Shown here piece after piece: positions 8,149 through 17,328 of a stretch of DNA of 64,000 bases. Source of the stretch: CAYMYN01 sp964394665 (GTDB lineage Bacteria; Planctomycetota; UBA1135; GCA-002686595); assembly GCA_964394665.1 (NCBI GenBank), contig CAYMYN010000018.1, forward strand, positions 1-64,000. Direction: 5' to 3'. Position 1 is the stretch's first letter. The number at the start of each line of letters is the position of its first letter. A program made the translations under genes and the position numbers. A model generated the notes under the pieces. The model saw only the letters and a program-made list of their open reading frames with translations. It was not told the origin of the DNA and did not search any database.

Positions 8149-9183
8149 TCAGGCGCTGGCCCGCAGGGTCTCGATCAACGTCGGCAAGATGCAGAGGTAG
8201 CGTTCGTCGAGGCCGAAGTGGCCGCCCTCGAACTCGACGTGACGGTGGGGGATGCCGTGGCGCTCGAGCTCGCGCACCAGGAGGCGCAGGGCGAACTGCA
8301 GGTGGAACTCGTCCTTGCGGCCGGCCTCGAGGTGCAGGAGCTCGAGCGCGCGCCAGGCCGCGCCCTCGCCCGCGACGCGCCGCAGGGGGTCGAAGGCCAG
8401 CCAGCGCTCCCAGACCTCTCCGATGCGCTCGCCGGTCGTGGGATCGATCGGCAGCTCGAAGCCCAGCGCCGTGCCGGGGGACGGCGAGTAGCAGGCGGAC
8501 ATGGCGAGCAGGTTCAGGACCGCGTGCCCGTCGCCCGCCAGCTCGGGGCGCTCGTCGAAGGCGCGCAGGAAGGCGGCGGGGTCGGAGCCGTGGGCGAGCA
8601 GGCCCCGCGCGGCGGCCAGGAACTCGCTGGCGTAGGCGTACTCGAAGGCGCAGTCGCCGCTGATCGAGGCCGCGGCCGCGAACAGGCCGGGGCGGCGCAG
8701 GGTGAGGTGCAGGGCGCCGAACCCACCCGAGGACTTGCCCACCACGGCGCGCCGGCCGGGCAGCACGGGGTAGCGCGCCTCGACGAAGGGCACGAGCTCG
8801 TCGGCGACGTAGTCCTCGTAGCGGCCGACGGCGCCGCTGTTGACGTACTGGCTGCCGCCCAGGCGCGTGAAGCAATCGGGCAGGACCAGGATCGCGGGCG
8901 GGCACTCGCCGCGCGCCACGGCGCGGTCGAAGCGCGCCACGACGCCCCGCTTCCAGGGGTGGGTCTCGAGAAACCCCTGGCCGCGGCCGGTGAAGCCGGC
9001 GAGCACCACGACCAACGGGAAGCGCGCGCCCGGGGCGTCGTGACCGGGCGGCAGGTAGACGGGCACCTCGCGCCGGGTCGGATCACCGAGGGGGTTCCCG
9101 GCCAGCGCGAGGCTGTCGTGCACCGGGGTCTCGACCCGGCCGGCGAAGGCCAGGGGGTCGCGCGGGCAGCGCTCGAGCGTCAT
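8149..9183 (-). CDS. alpha/beta-hydrolase, esterase D / enterochelin esterase type
   Basis: A 344-residue protein without signal peptide. The nucleophile elbow is VVGKSSGGFGA, with the GxSxG serine at 151; the acidic residue is probably in GRKDEFH and the catalytic His in GGHFG near the C-terminus. An oxyanion-region motif (VVVLAGFTGRG) lies at 58-68. This is the S-formylglutathione hydrolase / Fes-like putative esterase superfamily (PF00756). The gene starts 10 nt after the adenosine deaminase stop on the same strand, so the two probably form an operon. The natural ester is unknown. Confidence 0.85.
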   Translation of the reverse strand: MTLERCPRDPLAFAGRVETPVHDSLALAGNPLGDPTRREVPVYLPPGHDAPGARFPLVVVLAGFTGRGQGFLETHPWKRGVVARFDRAVARGECPPAILVLPDCFTRLGGSQYVNSGAVGRYEDYVADELVPFVEARYPVLPGRRAVVGKSSGGFGALHLTLRRPGLFAAAASISGDCAFEYAYASEFLAAARGLLAHGSDPAAFLRAFDERPELAGDGHAVLNLLAMSACYSPSPGTALGFELPIDPTTGERIGEVWERWLAFDPLRRVAGEGAAWRALELLHLEAGRKDEFHLQFALRLLVRELERHGIPHRHVEFEGGHFGLDERYLCILPTLIETLRASA

Positions 9184-9193
9184 CGCGCCGACC

Positions 9194-10324
9194 TCAGGAG
9201 AAGGGGCCGAAGCGTTTGGGTTCGGGCAGCCCGAGCTCCCTGCGCAGCATCGCGTAGCCGGGCTTGATGCGCTCGAAGATGTGGGCGCAGCGCGGCTTGT
9301 AGGGGATGAAGGCCGACTTCATGCCGTTGATGGCGAGCTTCTCGAGCTGGTCGAGGTCCAACCCGTAGCTCTGATGGGCGAGCTGGAACTCGCGCGTCAT
9401 GTCCGTACCGCTCATGAGCCGGTTGTCGGGGTTGAGCGTGAGGCGGAACCCCTCGCGCAGGAAGTGCGGGAAGGGGTGCTCGGCGAGGGAAGGCACGGCG
9501 CCTGTGTGCACGTTGCTCGACAGGCAGATCTCGAGCGGGATGCGGTGGTCGAGCACGTACTGAGCCAGCGAGCCGAGCCGGATCACCCGGCCCTCGTGCA
9601 GCACCATGTCCTCGATCAGGCGCACGCCGTGGCCGATGCGGTGCGCGCCGCAGTACTGCAGGGCCTGCCAGATGCTCTCGGGGCCGAAGCTCTCGCCGGC
9701 GTGGATGGTGATGGCGAAGTTCTGGCGCTTGGCGAACTGGAACGCGGCCAGGTGGTGGTTGGCCGGGTGGCCGGCCTCCTCGCCCGCCAGGTCGAAGCCG
9801 ACGCAGCCGCGCGTGCGGTAGCTGACGGCCAGCTCGGCCATCTGCATCGAGTGCTCCGCGTCGAAGTTGCGCATGGCGCACACGATCAGCCCCGTGCCGA
9901 CGCCGAAGTCGCGCTGGCCGCGCTCGAGCCCGCGCAGCACGGCGGTCATGACCCCGTCGAGGCCGAGCCCGCCGGCGGTGTGGAAGTGGGGCGCGAAGCG
10001 CACCTCGCCGTAGACCACGCCGTCCCGCGCCAGGTCCTCGACGTACTCGTGGGCCACGCGCTCGAGGGTCTGGGCGCTCTGCATCAGGGCGATGGTGTGG
10101 CGGAAGCCCTCGAGGTACAGGGGCAGGCTGCCGCGCGCCGCGCCGGCCTGGAACCAGCGGCCGAGGGCCTCGGGCTCGTCCTCGGGGAGCTCGGCGTAGC
10201 CGCTGCTCGCAGCCAGCTCGAGCACCGTCGCGGGCCGCAGGCCGCCGTCGAGGTGGTCGTGGAGGGAGACCTTGGGGGCCCGACGCAAGACGTCGAGCGG
10301 GAGGGGGGTCGATCTGTCGGCCAT
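9194..10324 (-). CDS. add: adenosine deaminase
   Basis: A 376-residue metal-dependent hydrolase that converts (deoxy)adenosine to inosine in purine salvage. Zinc and catalytic residues are in place: HDH at 22-24, HAGE at 208-211 (third His ligand and catalytic Glu211), GHG at 231-233, SSN at 269-271 and the zinc-ligand Asp300 in NPDNRLMSGT. The NxDNRLMS form is the variant I associate with actinobacterial enzymes, here with Pro at the usual Thr. The start codon is preceded by TACAGT with a 6-nt gap, again suggesting a leaderless transcript. It is transcribed divergently from gltX and leads the two-gene unit with the esterase. Confidence 0.93.
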   Translation of the reverse strand: MADRSTPLPLDVLRRAPKVSLHDHLDGGLRPATVLELAASSGYAELPEDEPEALGRWFQAGAARGSLPLYLEGFRHTIALMQSAQTLERVAHEYVEDLARDGVVYGEVRFAPHFHTAGGLGLDGVMTAVLRGLERGQRDFGVGTGLIVCAMRNFDAEHSMQMAELAVSYRTRGCVGFDLAGEEAGHPANHHLAAFQFAKRQNFAITIHAGESFGPESIWQALQYCGAHRIGHGVRLIEDMVLHEGRVIRLGSLAQYVLDHRIPLEICLSSNVHTGAVPSLAEHPFPHFLREGFRLTLNPDNRLMSGTDMTREFQLAHQSYGLDLDQLEKLAINGMKSAFIPYKPRCAHIFERIKPGYAMLRRELGLPEPKRFGPFS

Positions 10325-10373
10325 GGGCGGACTGTAGGGTTCCGCGCGCCGAGTGCACGCCCCGCGGCCCGCG

Positions 10374-10402
10374 TTGCCCCCCGCGCGGCGCCTGCGTATC
10401 CT
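10374..10402 (+). promoter_or_regulatory. sigma70-type promoter of gltX
   Basis: TTGCCC (10374-10379), a 17-nt spacer, then TATCCT (10397-10402), followed by a leader of about 23 nt before the gltX ATG. It shares the intergenic space with the divergent adenosine deaminase promoter. Confidence 0.6.
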
Positions 10403-10431
10403 CCCGCCCCTCCGATCCCCGCGGAACCCCG

Positions 10432-11898
10432 ATGAGTGCCCCCCGCCTGCGCTACGCGCCCAGCCCCACCGGCGACCTGCACATCGGCGGGGCGCGCACG
10501 GCGCTCTTCAACTGGGCCTACGCCCGCCGCCACGGGGGGGCCTTCGTGCTGCGCATCGAGGACACCGACCGGGCGCGCTCCACCCAGGCCTCCCTGGAGT
10601 CGATCCTGGAGGCCCTGCGCTGGCTGGGGCTCGACTGGGACGAGGGCCCCGGCGTGGGCGGGCCGCACGCGCCCTACTTCCAGTCCGAGCGCCTGGCGCG
10701 GCACCTGGCGTACGCCGAGCGCCTGATCGCCCAGGGCGACGCCTACCGCTGCTTCTGCGATCCCGAGCGCATCGAGGCCCTGCGCGCCCAGCAACTCGCG
10801 CGCAAGGAGAGCCCGCGCTACGACGAGCGCTGCCGGGCGCTCGACGCCGCCGAGGCCGCCGCGCGCGCCGCCGCCGGCGAGGTGCACGCGGTGCGCTTCC
10901 GCGTGCCCCCCGGCGTGACGCGTTTCGTGGACCACGTGCGCGGCGACGTGACCTTCGACAACGCCGAGGTCGACGACTGGGTGATGGTGCGCAGCGACGG
11001 TCTGCCGACCTACAACTTCACCTGCGTGTGCGACGACGCGGACATGGCGATCAGCCACGTCTTCCGCGGCGAGGAGCACCTGGTCAACACCCCCAAGCAG
11101 GTGCTCCTCTATCAGGCCCTGGGCCTGGTGGCGCCCGAGTTCGGGCACCTGCCGCTGATGCTGGGCACGGACCGCAAGAAGCTCAGCAAGCGCACCGGCG
11201 ACACGTCGGTGCTCGCCTACCGCGACCAGGGCTATCCGCCCGAGGCCACGGTCAACTTCCTGGCCCTGCAGGGTTGGGCCTTGGACGGGGCGACCGAGGT
11301 CTTCGACGTCTCCCAGCTCGTGGCGAGCTTCGACGTCCGCGACGTGGGCAAGGCGGGCTCGATCTTCGACATCGACAAGTTCCGCTGGCTGGCCGGCGAG
11401 TACGTGCGGGCCGACACGCCGGCGCACCTCGCCGAACGCTGCGCGCCCTTCGTGGTGGCGGCCGGCCTGGCGGACGCGGCGCAGCTCGAGCGCCGCGCGG
11501 ACTGGTTCCGGCGCGTGGTGGCGAGCGAGCAGGAGCGCATCACGCTCTACGCCGACCTGCCCCCGCGCATCGACTACCTGTTCGCCCCGGACGACGCGGT
11601 CGTCTACGAGGAGGCGGCCGAGGCGGGCGCGCGCAAGCACCCCGAACGCAGCGCGACCCTCGAGGCCTATCGCGCCTGGCTCGCGCCGCGCCTCGAGACC
11701 GACACGCCGCCCGAGCTGCGCGAGGCGACCCGCGCCTGGCTGGGCGAGCGCGGCCAGAAGCTGCCCCAGCTCTTCCAACCCCTGCGTTGCGCGCTCTCGG
11801 GCAAGGCCGGCGGCCCCGACCTGTTCGACGTCATGGCCCTGCTCGGGCCCGTCTCGACCCTGGCCCGCATCGAGTGCGCCCGACAGCGCCTGGCGTGA
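10432..11898 (+). CDS. gltX: glutamyl-tRNA synthetase
   Basis: A 488-residue class I aminoacyl-tRNA synthetase that charges tRNA-Glu. It shows YAPSPTGDLHIGG at 8-20 (HIGH motif), RIEDTDRAR at 41-49 and KKLSKR at 249-254 (KMSKS motif). The length and the helical C-terminal anticodon-binding region are normal for bacterial GltX. The first ATG is used. No glnS is in the window, so it cannot be told whether this enzyme also mischarges tRNA-Gln for amidation. Confidence 0.97.
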   Translation: MSAPRLRYAPSPTGDLHIGGARTALFNWAYARRHGGAFVLRIEDTDRARSTQASLESILEALRWLGLDWDEGPGVGGPHAPYFQSERLARHLAYAERLIAQGDAYRCFCDPERIEALRAQQLARKESPRYDERCRALDAAEAAARAAAGEVHAVRFRVPPGVTRFVDHVRGDVTFDNAEVDDWVMVRSDGLPTYNFTCVCDDADMAISHVFRGEEHLVNTPKQVLLYQALGLVAPEFGHLPLMLGTDRKKLSKRTGDTSVLAYRDQGYPPEATVNFLALQGWALDGATEVFDVSQLVASFDVRDVGKAGSIFDIDKFRWLAGEYVRADTPAHLAERCAPFVVAAGLADAAQLERRADWFRRVVASEQERITLYADLPPRIDYLFAPDDAVVYEEAAEAGARKHPERSATLEAYRAWLAPRLETDTPPELREATRAWLGERGQKLPQLFQPLRCALSGKAGGPDLFDVMALLGPVSTLARIECARQRLA

Positions 11899-12006
11899 GC
11901 CCGGGCCCGTCCCAGGCCCGGCACGCGTCGAGCCGGGGGGATCAAGCCCCGCTGCCCGCCGGTCGATGGCCGCTGGGGAGCTCCGCCGCCCGGATCCCGA
12001 GCCCGC

Positions 12007-12855
12007 ATGGACCGTCCCCGCGCACACACCCCGGACGGCGGCCCCGAGGCCGCGGCCTGCGCCGAGCAGCGCCCGGCCCTGGCGGCCTACGCCCAGGGCG
12101 AGCTGGGGGCCGCGCGGGCGAGCGAGCTGCGCGCGCACCTGGTGCGTTGCCCGGCCTGCGCCGGCGAGTACCGCCGTTCGATCGAGGGCCAGGCGCGGCG
12201 CGCTCGCGGTCTGCGCGGCGGGCCCCCGGCGGGCCGCGAACCCCAGCCCGCGTCGCCGGCGTCGATCGTCCCGGCCGCCGAGCGGAGGGCCGAACGGGTC
12301 GACGTGCGCCCCAGCCCGGCCGCTCCCGCGGAGGCCCGCGGCCGCGCGGCGCGCCGCCGGCGCCTGCGCCTGCGCACGCTGGTGCTCCCGGCGCTCTTCG
12401 TGTGGCTCTTCCTGCAGGTCGCGGGCGTGGGCAAGCGGGCGCCGCGCATCGTGGTGGAGTCGGCCCGCGGTGAGGTCACGGTCGCCGAGCGCCCCTACGC
12501 CTCCTACGAGCGCCCGCCGAACCTCGGCCGCGGCATCTGGTGCCACACGCGCGAGGGCGGCTCGGCCACCTTGCTCGCGCCCGGCGCGCGGCTGGTGCAG
12601 GACCCCTGGAGCAGCGTGCAGGCCGAGGCCCCCGAGCCCCTGCGCGTGCGCCTGCGGGCCGGCGGGCTGTCGGTCGAGGGTCGCGCCAGCGTCGTGACCT
12701 GGATCGGCATCGCCGACTTCGAGGGCGGCGCGGGGCGGGTGAGCCTGGTGCGCGAGGGCCTGGAGCTCTCCTGCAGCTCCGGCAAGATCGAGTACACCGG
12801 GCCCCTGGGTGCGCGGGTGTTGGCCGCCGGCGAGTCCGTGCGCCTCACGCGCTGA
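12007..12855 (+). CDS. zinc-finger (HC2-type) single-pass membrane protein, anti-sigma or FecR-like
   Basis: A 282-residue protein with an N-terminal HxxxCxxC motif (His44, Cys48, Cys51), as in the zinc-binding domain of anti-sigma factors. A Pro/Ala/Arg-rich linker, one transmembrane helix (about 123-141, preceded by RRRRLRLR) and an extracytoplasmic beta-rich domain with FecR-like character (RGEVTV near the membrane) follow. The architecture is that of an anti-sigma regulator with a sensor domain outside the membrane. No sigma-factor gene is adjacent, so the partner must be elsewhere if that role is right. Confidence 0.65.
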   Translation: MDRPRAHTPDGGPEAAACAEQRPALAAYAQGELGAARASELRAHLVRCPACAGEYRRSIEGQARRARGLRGGPPAGREPQPASPASIVPAAERRAERVDVRPSPAAPAEARGRAARRRRLRLRTLVLPALFVWLFLQVAGVGKRAPRIVVESARGEVTVAERPYASYERPPNLGRGIWCHTREGGSATLLAPGARLVQDPWSSVQAEAPEPLRVRLRAGGLSVEGRASVVTWIGIADFEGGAGRVSLVREGLELSCSSGKIEYTGPLGARVLAAGESVRLTR

Positions 12856-12922
12856 GCCCGCCCGATGGGTCCACGTCCCGCGGCGGGCGGATAGGGTGGT
12901 GCGCGCCCGCTCCCTGTGTTCC

Positions 12923-13834
12923 GTGCCCGACGCCTCGTTCCAACCCTCGCCGCGCGTCGCGCCGCGGCGTCACAGCCGCGCGCGCCTGGCGCTGTTCGGC
13001 GCGCTCGAGCGCGGCCTGGCGCTGGTCGGTGGGCGCGCGTTCTACCGGCGCGCGTTCCTCGCCCCCGGCCGCTTCCGCGTGCGCCGCGAGGAGGTCGCGA
13101 TCGAGGGTCTTCCGACGGCCCTCGAGGGCCTGTGCATCGCGCAGCTCTCCGACTTCCATGGCGGACGGTTCCTCGGCCGCGGCGACCTCGACGCGGTGAT
13201 CGAAGCGGTCAACGCCCTCGAGCCGGACGTGTGCGCCCTGACCGGGGACTACATCACCCACGATTGGCGCGAGGCCCTGCCCCTGGCCGAGGCCCTGGGC
13301 CGCCTGCGCCCGCGGCGCGGCACGTTCGCGGTCTTCGGCAACCACGACTACCGGCGCCGCGCGGAGGCGAACATCGTCGCGGCCTATGCCGAGCACGGCG
13401 TGCGTTTCCTGCGCGACGCCTGCGAGCGCCTCGTCCTGCCCGCCGATCCGGGCGGCCCGGCGTTGGCGCTGGTAGGACTCGAGGACCTCGAGGAAGCGCG
13501 CGCCGTCGACCTCGAGCGCGCGCGGGCCGGCGTGCGGCCCGGCGACGTCGAGGTGCACCTGTGCCACAACCCCCACGGCGCGCGCACGCTGGCCCGCGTC
13601 GGGGCGCGCCTGGTGCTCTCGGGCCACACCCACGGCGGACAGATCGACCTGCCGCTCGTGCGGCGCCTGGGGCCCGCGCACCCCGGCTCGCGCATCGAGC
13701 TCCCCGGCTGCACCCTGCTCGTCTCGAACGGCCTGGGCGTCATCGGCGTGCCCCTGCGCGTGGGCGCTCCACCCGAGGTGGTGCTGGCGCGCCTGGTGCG
13801 CGCCGGGGTTGCCGCTCCGCAGGGCCTGGCCTAG
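12923..13834 (+). CDS. metallophosphoesterase (YkuE / UDP-diacylglucosamine hydrolase-like)
   Basis: About 303 residues if started at GTG 12923; no ATG fits, and GTG at 12896 or 12899 are alternatives. The calcineurin-like dimetal site is complete: QLSDFHGG (D and H), TGDYITH, FGNHDYR, CHNPH and SGHTHGGQ in the correct order. An N-terminal hydrophobic patch (LALFGALERGLALVGG) may attach it to the membrane, as in YkuE-type enzymes. The substrate is unknown; relatives cleave phosphate esters of envelope precursors. A TAGGGT hexamer lies at 12892-12897. The next gene starts 23 nt downstream. Confidence 0.85.
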   Translation: MPDASFQPSPRVAPRRHSRARLALFGALERGLALVGGRAFYRRAFLAPGRFRVRREEVAIEGLPTALEGLCIAQLSDFHGGRFLGRGDLDAVIEAVNALEPDVCALTGDYITHDWREALPLAEALGRLRPRRGTFAVFGNHDYRRRAEANIVAAYAEHGVRFLRDACERLVLPADPGGPALALVGLEDLEEARAVDLERARAGVRPGDVEVHLCHNPHGARTLARVGARLVLSGHTHGGQIDLPLVRRLGPAHPGSRIELPGCTLLVSNGLGVIGVPLRVGAPPEVVLARLVRAGVAAPQGLA

Positions 13835-13857
13835 GGTCTTCGCCCCGAGGGAGATCC

Positions 13858-14730
13858 GTGCAAGGCAGCCTGCATCTCTGCGCTGGCGTGTTGTACGTCG
13901 GGAGCCACGCGCTCACGGCGCACGTGCGCGCCTTCGACCTCGAGGGTCGCCGGTTGGCGGCCGGCTTCGCGTTCCGCGATGCGATCCGCGGGCGCTCGTC
14001 GGTCGACGGGTTGGCCCTCGACGAGGACCATCGCCTGTGGGTCGCTGACGGCGCGGCGCGGCGGCTGCGCGCGTTCACGCTCTTCGGGCGGGAGTTGGCC
14101 GTCGTCGGCGAGCCCGGGGGAGCGCTGGCCGATCGCTGCGGCGAACTCGGCGCGCCGAGCGACGTCCTGAGCCTGGGCAGCGAACGCGAGCAGGTGCTCG
14201 TCGTGGCCTCCGCCGGCCGTCGCCGGCACGCCCTGCACCTGCTGGAGCCCGCCACCGGCGCCAGCCGCTCCCTGCGACCGCTCGGCGATCCGCTCGGGCG
14301 CTACGGCGACATCTGCGACCTGGCGGCGGAGGGCGAGTCGCTCCTGGTCTGCGAGCGGCGCGCGCGGCGCGTGCAGGTGTTTCGCGGCGGCGAGTTCCAC
14401 TACGCCTTCGAGCCCGCCGCGGGCCGGCGCGCGGGCGAGCCGCGCGCGTTGGCCGCCCTCGGCGATGGACGCTACGCCCTGTGCCTGGGCGGCGCCGAGT
14501 CGAGCTTGCTCGTGATCGACGCCGCCGGTCGCACCCTGGAGGTGCTCGCGACCGCCGGGGAGGGCGAGGGTCGGGTGCAGGAGCCGAGCGACGTCGCCGT
14601 CGAGCGCTCCGCCGAGGGCCGCGCGCCGCGCATCTTCGCCCTCGATCGCGATGGCGAGCGGGTGCAGGTCTTCACCCCCGACGGGGAATGCCTGGGCGCG
14701 TTCCCCGAGCCCCTGGCGGTCTCGCTGTGA
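13858..14730 (+). CDS. NHL/six-bladed beta-propeller-like protein
   Basis: About 290 residues from GTG 13858, which is preceded by a fair ribosome site (GAGGGAGA) and by TAGGGT at 13832-13837. The sequence repeats propeller blades with motifs such as DGLALDEDHRLWVADGAARR and PSDVAVE...RIFALDRDGERVQVF, typical of NHL-type propellers. No signal peptide is seen, so it may be cytosolic or use another export route. Function is unrecognised; such propellers usually bind proteins or carbohydrates. It follows the metallophosphoesterase closely on the same strand. Confidence 0.7.
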   Translation: MQGSLHLCAGVLYVGSHALTAHVRAFDLEGRRLAAGFAFRDAIRGRSSVDGLALDEDHRLWVADGAARRLRAFTLFGRELAVVGEPGGALADRCGELGAPSDVLSLGSEREQVLVVASAGRRRHALHLLEPATGASRSLRPLGDPLGRYGDICDLAAEGESLLVCERRARRVQVFRGGEFHYAFEPAAGRRAGEPRALAALGDGRYALCLGGAESSLLVIDAAGRTLEVLATAGEGEGRVQEPSDVAVERSAEGRAPRIFALDRDGERVQVFTPDGECLGAFPEPLAVSL

Positions 14731-14818
14731 GCGCCCCGAGCCGACCGGTGCTTCCCCCGGGCGCGCCGGCCCGGGTCCCGGGATGCGCGCGCGGGCCCGA
14801 GCGGGCAAGCTAGGGGCC

Positions 14819-17311
14819 GTGTCCCCGTCCAGCCCCGGAGCTCGTTCCAAGTGGCTCGCGTCCGTCGCGTTGGGTCTGGTGGCCCTGTGCGCCTGGCTCG
14901 CCTGGCAACCCGTCGGTCGACCGGGGCCGGCCCCCGGCGCGGCCGCGGTCGCGGCGCGCGGGGCCGTGTCGCGACCCCCGGCGATCGACGCCGCGCCCTC
15001 CCCGTCCGCTCCGGTCCCCGGGACCTCGGATCGGGAGTGGGCGCCCGAGCCGGCGGCGCAGGCCCGGGTGGCGCGCACCCAGGCGTCGACCCAGCCCGAG
15101 CCGCGCCGTGTGTCCGGCCGCGTGCTCGCGCGCGACGGCGGCCGACCGATCGAGGGCGCGGAGATCCTGCTCGCCGCGGGCCGCGCCCGGGCGAGCGCGG
15201 CGAGCGCGGCGGACGGTTCCTTCGAGCTCAACTGGGTCGAACCCACCGAGCCCGCGCTCGAGGTGCGCGCCGAAGGCTACGTCACGGCGTTCCTGCCGCG
15301 CGTGGGCGTCGCGCCCGACGCCGGGGACGGGGATGGGGAGCGGGCCGAGGCGCTCGAGCTGCGCCTGGTGACCGAGGCGCGCATCGAGGGACTTGTCAGC
15401 GGACCGCCCACGGTCGGCGAGGGCGCGCCCAGCGTGCGCCTCTACCGCCGCACGGGCCGCGGCGACACGAGCAACGAGCTCGCGCGCGCCGCGGTCGACG
15501 CGGGGGGAGTGTTCCGGTTCACGGGCCTCGCGGCGGGGGAGTACCTCGTGGCGGCCGAGGCGCCGGGCCATGCGCTGGCGACCGCGACCGCGGCCCTGGC
15601 CGCGGGCGAGCGCAGCGACCTGCGCCTCGAGCTGCCGCGCTCCGGGCGGCTCGCGGGCCTGGTGCTCGATCGCGCCGACCGTCCGGTCGAGGGCGCGCGG
15701 GTGGCGCTCGAGAACGATCGGCCGGGGCTCGGTTCGTCGGCCCGCGCCGCGAGCCGGCGCGAAGCCGTCAGCGGCCCCGACGGGCGCTTCGTGCTGCAGG
15801 GGCTCTCCGCCGGCACCAACCGCGTCGAGCTGCGCGCCCCGTGGGGCGAGCGGCGTCGGGAGAGCGTCGTGTTGGCGCGCTCCGACGAGGACGTCGAGCG
15901 CACCTTCCGCGTCAGCGCGCCGGCGACGCTGGAGGGGCGCGTGTTGGCCGAGGACGGCGCGCCGCAGGCCGAGGCGTGGGTCGAGCTCGCCTGGGGCAAT
16001 TCGGTGCCCGGCCTGCTGGCTGGGCTCGAGCGGCCGCGCGTCGGCCGCTGGGGCGAGGCCGCGCGCGTGCGCGCGGACGCCGCGGGGCGCTTCCGCTTCG
16101 ACGACCTGCCCTCCAGCGGGGGCGCGGTGCTCGTGGCCGTGCCCGCCGACGCGCGCGACGGCCGCGTGGGGCTCGAGACCGGCCTGCAGCTCGTCGCGGG
16201 CCAGGACCTGGTCGGGATCGAGCTCGTGCTGATCCCCGGGCTGCGCCTGGCGGGGGAAGTGTCCCTCGCCGACGGGCAGCCCCTGGTGGGCGCGCGGGTC
16301 GAGCTCGTGCCGCGCATTCCGGGCCGACGCCGCAGCGGACCCCTGAACGCGCACAGCGATCCCGCGGGGCGCTTCGTCTTCGAGTCCTTGCCGCCGGGCG
16401 AGTACCGCCTCGGCGTACGGCACGCCGACGCGCGCGCGACGTCGGAGACCCTGACCCTCGATGCCTCGCGCGAGGACCTGCGCATCGTGCTCGAGGGCAC
16501 GCTGCGGCTCGCGGGCGAGATCCTCGACGAACACGGCCTCGCCGTGCCCTGGGCCGGCGTGCGCGCGGATCGCGTCGCGGGACCGGGGATCGTGCTGGTC
16601 GGCGACGGCCGCGAGCGGCGCTACGCGCGCGCGGACACCTACGGCCGATTCCAACTCACCGAGCTCGAGGTGGGCGAGTACGAGCTGCGGCCCTACGCCG
16701 AGGGCCACGTGGCCCCCGGAGCGCCGCTCGCGGTCTCCGTCCCCGCCGCGGCCGAGGTCAGCCTGCGCTTGGTGCGCGAGGACGGGCCCAAGCCCGCGAC
16801 GGTGAGCGGGCGCGTCGAGTTGCTCGCCAGCCGCGCGGCGCCGACGGGCTTCGAGGTGCGCGGCGTGCGCGGGGCGCTGGTCGACTACGACGATGGGCGG
16901 TTCCGCGTCGAGGGGCTCTCCCCCGGCGTGCACCGGCTCGTGCTCGCGGCCAGCGGTTGCGTGCCGATCGCGACCGGGCCGCTCGAGCTCCCGGCCGGAG
17001 CGCGCCTCGACCTGGGCACCCTGCGCTTCGAGCCGGGTACGGCCCTGCGGATCGAGGTGCGCGATCCCGACGGCCGGCCGGTGGGCGGCGCGCGGGTGCT
17101 CCTGCGACCCCTGTCCGCCGCCGAGGGCGGGCGCGAGGGCGCCGAACCGATCCGTTTGGCGGAGACGCAACGCGGGCGCTACGAGGTGCTCGCGCCGCGG
17201 GCGACCTGGAGGCTCAGCGTCGAGGGTCGGGGATTCGCCACCCACGGCCGCCGCCTCGAGGTGCGCGAGCAGGATTCGCAGCGGCTCACGGTCGCGCTCG
17301 AGCGCGGTTAG
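14819..17311 (+). CDS. membrane-anchored surface protein with tandem carboxypeptidase-regulatory-like domains
   Basis: About 830 residues from GTG 14819; an ATG at 14783 is an alternative. The chosen start places a hydrophobic helix at 12-29 immediately after a short positive N-terminus. The rest is at least six beta-sandwich units, each opening with patterns like GRVLARDGGRPIEGAE or GLVLDRADRPVEGARV and closing with F.L.GL..G.Y.L. Such CarboxypepD_reg/SdrD-B-type modules are usually structural or adhesive. It belongs to the same protein class as the 49538-51274 gene. No enzymatic domain is visible. Confidence 0.8.
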   Translation: MSPSSPGARSKWLASVALGLVALCAWLAWQPVGRPGPAPGAAAVAARGAVSRPPAIDAAPSPSAPVPGTSDREWAPEPAAQARVARTQASTQPEPRRVSGRVLARDGGRPIEGAEILLAAGRARASAASAADGSFELNWVEPTEPALEVRAEGYVTAFLPRVGVAPDAGDGDGERAEALELRLVTEARIEGLVSGPPTVGEGAPSVRLYRRTGRGDTSNELARAAVDAGGVFRFTGLAAGEYLVAAEAPGHALATATAALAAGERSDLRLELPRSGRLAGLVLDRADRPVEGARVALENDRPGLGSSARAASRREAVSGPDGRFVLQGLSAGTNRVELRAPWGERRRESVVLARSDEDVERTFRVSAPATLEGRVLAEDGAPQAEAWVELAWGNSVPGLLAGLERPRVGRWGEAARVRADAAGRFRFDDLPSSGGAVLVAVPADARDGRVGLETGLQLVAGQDLVGIELVLIPGLRLAGEVSLADGQPLVGARVELVPRIPGRRRSGPLNAHSDPAGRFVFESLPPGEYRLGVRHADARATSETLTLDASREDLRIVLEGTLRLAGEILDEHGLAVPWAGVRADRVAGPGIVLVGDGRERRYARADTYGRFQLTELEVGEYELRPYAEGHVAPGAPLAVSVPAAAEVSLRLVREDGPKPATVSGRVELLASRAAPTGFEVRGVRGALVDYDDGRFRVEGLSPGVHRLVLAASGCVPIATGPLELPAGARLDLGTLRFEPGTALRIEVRDPDGRPVGGARVLLRPLSAAEGGREGAEPIRLAETQRGRYEVLAPRATWRLSVEGRGFATHGRRLEVREQDSQRLTVALERG

Positions 17312-17328
17312 GGCGAGCGACTCGTTCC

